Under the pieces are notes generated by a model that had not been told where the DNA came from, did not search any database, and was given only the letters and a program-made list of their open reading frames with translations. DNA of 64,000 nt from JACVRW01 sp963819115 (GTDB lineage: Bacteria; Actinomycetota; Thermoleophilia; Solirubrobacterales; Thermoleophilaceae): positions 2,046,001 to 2,110,000 of the forward strand of contig CAWFUR010000011.1 in NCBI GenBank assembly GCA_963819115.1, given 5' to 3'. Both the position numbers and the translations under genes were made by a program. Below are positions 57,836 through 64,000 of this stretch, in pieces. The first letter of the stretch is position 1; each line of letters begins with the position of its first letter.

Positions 57836-58957
57836 CTAGGCGATCCGCAGGCGGCGGTCGTCCTCGCCCGGATGGTCCAGGCGGGCGGGTAGCAGCTTCA
57901 CGAACTCCACGAGCGCCTGGCGATACTGGCCGAGGGACCGGATCGACACCCATTCCTCGGGGCCGTGATGGCCGGCACCGGCGGGGCCGCACTCCACCGC
58001 GGGCACCCCGGCCTGGAGGAAGGAGATCGCGTCCGAGGCCCCGTGGCGCCCGATCGAGATCTGGTCCTGGCGGCGGTCGATCACCACGGAGATCGCCTCG
58101 CCCAGAGCCTGCACGTAGGGGTTGTCGCGATCCACGATCACCGGCCGGCGGTGGAAGGTCTTCGTCACCGTGGCGCCGTCCAGCGCGTTCACCCCGGCGA
58201 GGATCGTCTCGGGGTCCTGGCCCGGCAGGTAGCGCACGTCCACGTCGATCACGCAGGCGTCGGGCACGCGGTTGAGCGCGTCCCCACCCATGATCCGGCC
58301 CAGGTTGATCGAGGGCCGGTCGAACAGGTCCGAGGACTCGCGCGCGAAGGGCAGCGACTCGATCTGCCTGAACACGTCGATGGCCTTGAGCACCGCGTTG
58401 TCACCGATCCAGGGGGTGGAGCCGTGGGCCGAGGTCCCGGTCACCTCGATCCGCATCGCGAGCACGCCCTTGGCCTGGATCCCGATGTGGAGGTCGGTGG
58501 GCTCGCCGGTGATGGCGAAGTCCCCGCTGTAGCCCTGCTCCACGAGGTAGTCGGACCCGCGCTCGTTCTCCTCCTCGGACTCCTCGTCGGACACGCACAG
58601 GAAGTGGACGCGCACGCCGTCCTGATCGGCCACGTCGCGGAGCGCGCACATCATCGAGGCGAGGCCGCCCTTCATGTCATAGGCGCCGCGGCCGTAGAGG
58701 CGGTCGCCCACCACGCGCGGCTCGAACAGCTCGGGCCTGCCGGGCACCACGTCGAGGTGTCCGTGAAAGACGACGGTGGGGGCATCCGCGCGCCCGACCG
58801 TGGCGGCCAGCACGGGCCGCCCGTTGTGCATCGTGCCGGTCACCTCCACGTCACGGGCCTCCAGCCAGCCCTTCACGAAGCCGGCCGCGCTCTGCATGCC
58901 CTCGAGCGTCGACGTGTCGTAGGTGACCAGCCGCTCGGTGAGAGCGCGCTCGTCCAT
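57836..58957 (-). CDS. M20-family metallopeptidase
   Basis: This is a 373-residue protein. It has the metal-binding GHLDVVPG, YGRGAYDMKGGLASMMCAL, DEESEEENERGSDYL and the C-terminal His in GAGHHGPEEWVS; the dimer domain is in the middle. It is of the ArgE/DapE/ACY1 type; the substrate could be a succinyl- or acetyl-amino acid or a peptide. It heads the minus-strand glycan run with three bases to the LCP gene. Confidence 0.9.
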   Translation of the reverse strand: MDERALTERLVTYDTSTLEGMQSAAGFVKGWLEARDVEVTGTMHNGRPVLAATVGRADAPTVVFHGHLDVVPGRPELFEPRVVGDRLYGRGAYDMKGGLASMMCALRDVADQDGVRVHFLCVSDEESEEENERGSDYLVEQGYSGDFAITGEPTDLHIGIQAKGVLAMRIEVTGTSAHGSTPWIGDNAVLKAIDVFRQIESLPFARESSDLFDRPSINLGRIMGGDALNRVPDACVIDVDVRYLPGQDPETILAGVNALDGATVTKTFHRRPVIVDRDNPYVQALGEAISVVIDRRQDQISIGRHGASDAISFLQAGVPAVECGPAGAGHHGPEEWVSIRSLGQYRQALVEFVKLLPARLDHPGEDDRRLRIA

Positions 58958-59009
58958 GCGGTTTCAGGGTAGCGGCGGGAGGTCCCGGCTCCCGGATAAG
59001 CTCGCCCCC

Positions 59010-59918
59010 GTGAAGCGCGCCCTGCTGCTGGCCCTGCTCGGTGTGCTCGTCGCGGCTCCCGCGGCGAGCGCGCTGCCCAACCAGTACATCCTCCCCGGCG
59101 ACGAGACGTTCCCGGAGGGCGTGACCCTGCGGCCCGGCACCGACCAGTTCTTCGTGACCTCCACCACGGACGGCACGGTGTTCCGCGGGACGCTCGCGAA
59201 CGCGAAGCCGAAGGTCTTCCTCCCGCCTGGCAAGAACGGCCGCGTGCTCGCCAATGGGATCCACGCCTCGCGCCAGCGGCTGATCGTGGCCGGCAGCCTG
59301 AGCAACAGCATCTTCGTGTACGCCCTGCCGAGCGGCCGCCTGATCAGGCGCTTCTCCACCGGCACGGGCGGGCTCGTGAACGACGTGACCGTGGCGCCGA
59401 ACGGAGACATGTACGCCACCGACTCGATGCGAGGGCTGCTGTTCCGGATCCCGGCGAAGGCCGTGAAGCGGCGCGTGGGCGGAATCCAGCCGCTCACGCC
59501 GTTCGTGAATCTCGCCAACACCCCCGTCGGCCTGTACGCGAACGGCCTCGTCACGGTCGGCCGGCGCTTCATGCTCGTGGACGGCACGGTGTCGGGCGCG
59601 CTCGTGCGGGTGAATCTGCGGACCCGCGCCGTGAGACAGGTTGACCTGCACGGCGCCCTGCTCCCCGTGGGCGACGGCCTGGCCCGCGACGGCCGCACGC
59701 TGTACGCCGTGAACTCCACCAACCGCGTGACTCAGCTGAAGCTGTCGAAGGGCGCTCTCAGCGCCCGCGTCCAGCTGCAGATCACGAGCCCCCTCTTCAA
59801 GTTCCCCACCACCGTGGCCATCGCCGGGAAGCGGCTGCTCGTGGTGAACGGGCAGCTCAGCCAGCGCGGGCGCAACCCGTCGCTGCCGTTCACCGTGTCG
59901 GCCGTGCGGCGCCCCTAG
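59010..59918 (+). CDS. secreted beta-propeller (SMP-30/NHL-like) protein
   Basis: This is a 302-residue protein with a signal peptide (KRALLLALLGVLVAAPAASA). The body is repeated blades such as PEGVTLRPGTDQFFVTSTTD, GLVNDVTVAPNGDMYATDSM and PVGLYANGLVTVGRRFMLVD. The GTG at 59010 lies next to a TAAGCT -10-like hexamer at 58997-59002, so the message may be leaderless. It ends in a shared CTAG with the next gene. No substrate is known. Confidence 0.8.
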   Translation: MKRALLLALLGVLVAAPAASALPNQYILPGDETFPEGVTLRPGTDQFFVTSTTDGTVFRGTLANAKPKVFLPPGKNGRVLANGIHASRQRLIVAGSLSNSIFVYALPSGRLIRRFSTGTGGLVNDVTVAPNGDMYATDSMRGLLFRIPAKAVKRRVGGIQPLTPFVNLANTPVGLYANGLVTVGRRFMLVDGTVSGALVRVNLRTRAVRQVDLHGALLPVGDGLARDGRTLYAVNSTNRVTQLKLSKGALSARVQLQITSPLFKFPTTVAIAGKRLLVVNGQLSQRGRNPSLPFTVSAVRRP

Positions 59919-61294
59919 CCGGCCTCCGGCCGGCGGGCGAGCAGTCGCCGCCGCAGGTACGGCGCGCTGCAGAGCCCGAGCAGGATGAGCGTGGCGCCGA
60001 TTCCGCCACCGCAGATGGTCCGGTGGCCGCCGCTGGTCCGCGGGTGTCCCGCGGTTACGCGGTGCACCTCCCAGTGATCGCCCTGAATCTTCCAGGTCGT
60101 GTAATAGAGCGCCTGGCCGGACCCGTACGGCCCGAAGATCATGTCGATCAGGGGGTCCCCACCGGAGGCGAAGCCGGTGGAGTCCGAGGAGCCCGGCTTC
60201 CACAGCCTGATCTCGCCGCACCTGTAGTCGCCGTAGAGGTAGCCGCCCCGGTAGGCCGCCGGCCACACGCCCGGAGGCACGAACGCGCCGCCGCTGATCG
60301 CCCCGCAGCCGTGCTTGTGCGGGTAGGCGAAGACCGGGTTGGTCAGCCCCGCCGGGGTGGTGCCGCAATCCGAGGTGTTGGTCCGGCACGGACCCTCACG
60401 CAGGTTCCACCCGTAGTCCGCGCCCGGCCGTCCCAGGTCGATCTCCTCCCAAGCCTGCTCGCCGGTGTCGTTGATGAAGAAGCGCGTGCCGCGCGCGGAC
60501 GGGTCGAAGGCGAACCGGAAGGGGTTTCGCAACCCCATCGCATACGTCTCCGCACAGGTCTTCCCCGGGTCGGTCCGCCCGGTGCGGGCGCAGCTCGCGG
60601 CCTTCGATCCCCGGAAGGGGTTGCTCCGCGGAATGCCGCCGGTCCGGGTGATCCGCAGGATCTTCCCTAGCAGCACGTTGCGGTCGCGCGACGCGTCGTT
60701 CTGGTCGAAGCACCCGCTGTCGCGCGCGTAGTCGCAGCCCCCGTCGCCCACGCTCACGTAGAGCAGCCCGTCCCGTCCGAACCCGAGATCGCCGGCATTG
60801 TGGTTCCCGGAGTACGAGGGGATGTTGTCGATCAGCACGCGCTCGCTTCGCGGGTCCACCACGTCGCTCGCGCCTAGGGTGAACCGGGAGACCCGGTTCA
60901 CGGGGGTCAGCGGGCTCTTCTTGGCGCAGGTGCCGTGCCCGCCCGCGGTGCGGTGCTTGTCGTACGTGTAATAGAGGTAGATGTGGTGGTTCGCCTCGAA
61001 GTCCGGATCCACCGCGATGCCCGTCATGCCGCGCTCGGCGTCCCAGCACACGCGGCCCTTGAGATCCAACGCGAGGTGGGGATCGAGATGGTCCCGGGTG
61101 TACACCTTGAGCCAGCCGGTGCGCCCCCCGATCAGGAGCCGCCCGTCCGGCGTGAACGCGAGCGCCATCGCTCCGTCGAAGCTCGCGATCTCGGTGTCCC
61201 TGAACCCGTCGGGCACGGACGCGCCCGCGCTCGCGGGCGCGCATGCCGAGAGCAGCAGCACCAGGCAGGCGAGTATTGATCGCGGGCGAGACAT
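59915..61294 (-). CDS. PQQ-dependent sugar dehydrogenase-like secreted protein
   Basis: This is a 459-residue protein with a signal peptide that includes the lipobox-like LLLSAC. SYSGNHNAGDLGFGRDGLLY carries the active-site His, GLRNPFRFAFDP the PQQ Arg, and EIDLGRPGADYGWN follows. Many cysteines (CWDAERGMTG, HGTCAKKS, CGAISGGAF) suggest disulfides. The C-terminus is GGGIGATLILLGLCSAPYL then RRRLLARR, a helix plus basic tail that looks like a surface-anchoring signal. The 44-residue frame upstream copies its mature N-terminus. Confidence 0.85.
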   Translation of the reverse strand: MSRPRSILACLVLLLSACAPASAGASVPDGFRDTEIASFDGAMALAFTPDGRLLIGGRTGWLKVYTRDHLDPHLALDLKGRVCWDAERGMTGIAVDPDFEANHHIYLYYTYDKHRTAGGHGTCAKKSPLTPVNRVSRFTLGASDVVDPRSERVLIDNIPSYSGNHNAGDLGFGRDGLLYVSVGDGGCDYARDSGCFDQNDASRDRNVLLGKILRITRTGGIPRSNPFRGSKAASCARTGRTDPGKTCAETYAMGLRNPFRFAFDPSARGTRFFINDTGEQAWEEIDLGRPGADYGWNLREGPCRTNTSDCGTTPAGLTNPVFAYPHKHGCGAISGGAFVPPGVWPAAYRGGYLYGDYRCGEIRLWKPGSSDSTGFASGGDPLIDMIFGPYGSGQALYYTTWKIQGDHWEVHRVTAGHPRTSGGHRTICGGGIGATLILLGLCSAPYLRRRLLARRPEAG

Positions 61295-61405
61295 ATGAAG
61301 GCCTTTCGACCCAATCGACTCGGCGGCGCTTCGGCGTTAGCGGCGACCCTGCCCCCTGCATCGCGCCTCACCATCAGGGAATAGCTGAGAAACGTGTCCT
61401 TCGCC

Positions 61406-61540
61406 TCACCAGTCTTCCTCTGGTACTTCCTCCGTGTCGTTGAAGCCGTCCGGCACGGATGCCGCCGCCGAGTCGGTCGCGGACAGCGCCAACGTGAGAA
61501 AGGCGAGCAGGAGGCTCAGGCGAAACACAAGACGTGACAT
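61406..61540 (-). pseudogene. truncated duplicate of the PQQ-dehydrogenase N-terminus
   Basis: A 44-residue frame has a signal peptide (RLVFRLSLLLAFLTLALSAT) and then ASVPDGFNDTEEVPEEDW before TGA. The intact neighbour reads ASVPDGFRDTEIASFDG at the same distance from its signal peptide. The sequence between them, including GAAGGC near the start codon, is also alike. This looks like the remnant of a tandem copy cut short by a stop, or a small secreted peptide derived from it. Confidence 0.65.
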
Positions 61541-62211
61541 GCCTTCGGCTCACTATCAGCCCTGCATTAGCCGCGAGCCGGTTCGTACGGGACATGGCCC
61601 AATTGTCATTCCAGGGATTTCGTACGCTCTGGGGAGATGATTTACTCAGCATGTGTCAACAACGCCGCCAATCCCGGGACCGGCTCGCAGCCGGCCGCGT
61701 GCTTGTCCTCTTCTGCGCTCGGACCGCCCGCACGGCGCGGCGTACCGCTGACAAGATCGGCCAGGCGGTCCGGTGAGGTTCGGCATCCCGATGTGCGGAT
61801 CGTGGATCCGCCCCGGGCAACGCGACATTCCGACCCCGAAGGCCAGCGCACACCTCGGGACGCTCGGCGTGCTCCAGCCGCCACCGTGGACCCGACATGA
61901 CCGGCACCGCGGGGCACCAAAGCCCTCGTCTACGATCTGGCCGCCTGGGTCGTTCCCCGGGTGCGCGCGGGCGCTCAAGTGGATCGGTCAGAGGCACGCT
62001 CGGTTGAAAGACCTCGGCCCAGGGCAATGTTGTTCCACTTGTTCCCCTCCTCGAGATCCTCGATCAGCCGCCCCGCCGCGGCCGCGAGTCACTGCATCCT
62101 CCAACGCCCCACGCCGCGCCGACAACGCGTATCGCTGTGCGTGCTCCCGCGTCGGCGATCGCCGGCGCGCCGACCAAGCCTTGATCGCCCGGGCGATGTT
62201 CAGGACCACAG
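61541..62211. other. gene-poor stretch with a decayed minus-strand frame
   Basis: No convincing gene is visible. TTCGTACG occurs twice (61582-61589 and 61619-61626). At 61988-62220 the minus strand has protein-like sequence (IARAIKAWSARRRSP, REHAQRYALSARRGALEDAV) that continues in a second frame (LIEDLEEGNKWNNIALGRG) and then meets stops. I cannot name it. Long frames here on either strand lack family features. Confidence 0.5.
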
Positions 62212-64000
62212 ATGACGTCTGAACCCGCCACAAGCCCTGTCCCCGCCTCGGGCTCAGACTTGCGGCGCGATCTCCTGATCTCGTGGCTGCACCTTGGTGT
62301 CCTCTGGGCTTTCGCCGTTGCTCAACCGCTATTCGGAGTGCTCTCGGACAGTCCCGAGTTTTTCGTCGCCCGGGACAACACCACTGGCGACATCGTGGTA
62401 CTTGCGTTCGCGGCGGCGCTGGTGCCGCCGACTCTGCTCCTGTTGCTGGAGCTTCCCTTCGTGCGAATGCCACGCCTCCGCTCGGCGCTCCATCTCATCC
62501 TGGTCGGCGGTCTCGGGGCCGTACTGGCCGCGCAGGTCCTCAAGAGCATCGCCGGTGGAAGGTCCGGGACGCTGATCCCGGCTGCGGTGCTGCTGGGGGC
62601 GGCGGTCGCGGTCGTGTATGCCCGGGTCCCGGCGGTGCGATCCGTTCTCACTGCCCTCGCCCCCGCACCGCTCGTCTTCGTCGCAATCTTCTTGCTCACA
62701 TCGGGGGTGTCCAAGCTGGTGTTGCCCCAGCACGACGCTGCGACCTTCGGACCATCGAGCACACACACGCCCATCGTGATGATCGTTTTCGACGAATTTG
62801 CCAGTACCGCGCTCCTCGAAAACCGCCATCGGCTGAACACTGCGCGTTTTCCGAACTTCGGCAAGCTCGCGGCCGCATCGACCTGGTACCCGAACGCCAC
62901 CACGGTTGCGGACTTCACCCCCGTAGCTGTGCCGTCGATCCTGACCGGGAAGCGGGTTAAGAGCGGGACCATTCCAATCGCGTCGGAGCTGCCCGACAAC
63001 CTCTTCACCTTCCTCGGTCCGGGTCACTCCATGAATGTCGAAGAGCCGGTCACCGCGCTATGCCCCGAGTCCCTATGCGCTCGTACCAGAGCCTCCACCC
63101 TGGACCGGTGGCACTCCCTTTTCTCGGACCTCGCCGTGGTGGTGGAACATCGTGTGGCCCCACGAGACCTTGAGGCCCGGCTACCGGCGGTGGATCAGTC
63201 CTTCCAGGGGTTCCACAAGACAACCGGCGACAACGTCAAGAGTGGGGATGACGCCAAGACGGCGACGGTGCGGAACGCAGCGACGGGAGATGTACCGTTC
63301 GCGACCCTTCAGAACCGCCGCGCCACCTCCACGCGTTTTGTCCAAGGCATGCGCGCCAAGGGAAGACCACCTTTCAACTTCCTGCACATCGCCCTCCCCC
63401 ACATCCCCTGGGAGTTTCTGCCTTCGGGCCAGGAGTATCCGGTAACCGGAGCAGAGGCTCCGGGGCTCAGCGGGGACGACTGGACCGGGAAACCCGACGT
63501 GGTGGCCCAGGCTGAACAGCGCTACCTACTCCAGGTTCAATACGCCGATCGCGTGCTCGGCCAGATCATGGACCGCCTTCGAAGCCAGGGCTGGTGGGAC
63601 CAAGCGCTCGTGGTGGTCACCGCCGACCACGGCGTCAGCTTCAAGCCGGGCACTCACCGACGAATTGTGAGCCCGGAAAACCTTGGCGAGATCGCTCCCG
63701 TGCCGTTGTTCATCAAGAGCCCGAAACAGGTAGACGGTCGCGTCGACTCCTCATGGATTCGGACCGTCGACATATTGCCCACGATGGCTCGGGTACTGGG
63801 ACTCAAGTTGCCCTGGAAGCCGGACGGGCCGAACGCCGACGTGGAAGTTAGCGGGGTGAGCGCTTCCCACCGGGTCTTCGCCGCACGCCAACAGGAGGCA
63901 ATCGACCGCGAGCACCGGCTCTTCGGATCCGGTAGAGACAGCCTGTTCGGTGTCGGGCTCCCCAACGTCGTCGCGCGGTCGGCCTCGAGCAAGACATCGG
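62212..64000 (+). CDS. membrane sulfatase/alkaline-phosphatase superfamily protein, 3' end cut by window edge
   Basis: The frame is open from ATG 62212 (AGGA six bases upstream) to the right edge, at least 596 codons. Four or so N-terminal helices (LAFAAALVPPTLLLLLELPF, LHLILVGGLGAVLAAQ, AAVLLGAAVAVVY, PLVFVAIFLLTSG) precede a catalytic domain: PIVMIVFDEFAST with a metal Asp, ATTVADFTPVAVPSILTGKR, HIALPHIPWEF, and VVVTADHGVSFKPGTHRR with the Asp-His pair. It may be a sulfatase or phosphoglycan transferase. It was found by direct translation because it runs off the end. Confidence 0.88.
   Translation, partial: MTSEPATSPVPASGSDLRRDLLISWLHLGVLWAFAVAQPLFGVLSDSPEFFVARDNTTGDIVVLAFAAALVPPTLLLLLELPFVRMPRLRSALHLILVGGLGAVLAAQVLKSIAGGRSGTLIPAAVLLGAAVAVVYARVPAVRSVLTALAPAPLVFVAIFLLTSGVSKLVLPQHDAATFGPSSTHTPIVMIVFDEFASTALLENRHRLNTARFPNFGKLAAASTWYPNATTVADFTPVAVPSILTGKRVKSGTIPIASELPDNLFTFLGPGHSMNVEEPVTALCPESLCARTRASTLDRWHSLFSDLAVVVEHRVAPRDLEARLPAVDQSFQGFHKTTGDNVKSGDDAKTATVRNAATGDVPFATLQNRRATSTRFVQGMRAKGRPPFNFLHIALPHIPWEFLPSGQEYPVTGAEAPGLSGDDWTGKPDVVAQAEQRYLLQVQYADRVLGQIMDRLRSQGWWDQALVVVTADHGVSFKPGTHRRIVSPENLGEIAPVPLFIKSPKQVDGRVDSSWIRTVDILPTMARVLGLKLPWKPDGPNADVEVSGVSASHRVFAARQQEAIDREHRLFGSGRDSLFGVGLPNVVARSASSKTS

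Noticed and set aside
61773..62222. Candidate plus-strand gene in the gap before the sulfatase-like gene
   Set aside because: The sequence is Pro/Arg/Ser-rich and low-complexity with no motif, and the opposite strand looks more protein-like.

Overview
The window is high-GC bacterial chromosome. Many genes start with GTG or TTG, and neighbours often overlap by four bases (GTGA or ATGA). The gene content is mostly housekeeping: comF-hpf-secA-prfB, ftsE-ftsX-ctpA, nadC-nadA, ftsH, ssrA, smpB and ahcY. Gene order, codon bias and the F420-type oxidoreductase fold point to an actinobacterium, probably of the Thermoleophilia (Solirubrobacterales-like). That placement is inferred from gene content, not from a phylogeny. 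No rRNA, tRNA, CRISPR array or transposon was seen.

Layout. 1-2.3 kb: the end of an alpha/beta hydrolase, a frameshifted TMEM175-type channel, and a small membrane protein with its TetR regulator. 2.35-2.72 kb: tmRNA on the minus strand. 2.8-7 kb: a site-2 protease, then a tightly overlapping envelope-stress operon (PspC protein, 59-aa membrane protein, PspC-histidine kinase, LuxR-type response regulator). 7-14.8 kb: a GT39-type glycosyltransferase, a PabA-PabB fusion, a free-standing AMP ligase/acyl carrier protein/GNAT cassette, and PabC. 14.8-26.6 kb: a long minus-strand run holding ftsH, nadC, nadA, a secreted protein, a RibD-type reductase, ftsE, ftsX, ctpA, rnr, a secreted protein and smpB. 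26.7-37 kb: small redox and oxidoreductase proteins, a cyclase-like protein, an MMPL exporter, a truncated globin, a PolX-like PHP protein and an ACT protein. 37-44.4 kb: prfB, secA, hpf, comF, ctaG and UDP-glucose pyrophosphorylase. 44.5-48.4 kb: a GAF/GGDEF/HD-GYP protein and a 4-TM protein. 48.4-59 kb: two tandem S-adenosylhomocysteine hydrolase homologues with a MerR regulator, then a sugar-nucleotide and cell-surface glycan run (PGI/PMI, NDP-mannose pyrophosphorylase, UDP-glucose dehydrogenase, LCP protein, M20 peptidase). 59-64 kb: secreted beta-propeller proteins, a truncated duplicate, a gene-poor stretch, and a membrane sulfatase-like protein running off the edge.

How the genes fit together. 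ssrA, smpB and rnr supply trans-translation; hpf, prfB and secA are further translation and export functions. FtsEX with a CtpA-type protease and the LCP protein serve the cell wall. UDP-glucose pyrophosphorylase, UDP-glucose dehydrogenase, PGI/PMI and the mannose-1-phosphate nucleotidyltransferase feed surface polysaccharide. PabAB and PabC together make p-aminobenzoate.

Most striking items: (1) a 474-residue intein with two LAGLIDADG-type motifs splits UDP-glucose dehydrogenase exactly before its catalytic cysteine; (2) a second SAH hydrolase homologue, next to ahcY, has lost the catalytic Lys and has the Asp-Asn pair reversed; (3) a 43-bp hairpin repeat is present four times at gene ends, one copy abutting a start codon; (4) prfB keeps the programmed CTTTGAC frameshift site and also needs a second +1 shift; (5) the PolX-like protein has lost its polymerase aspartates but keeps the PHP site.
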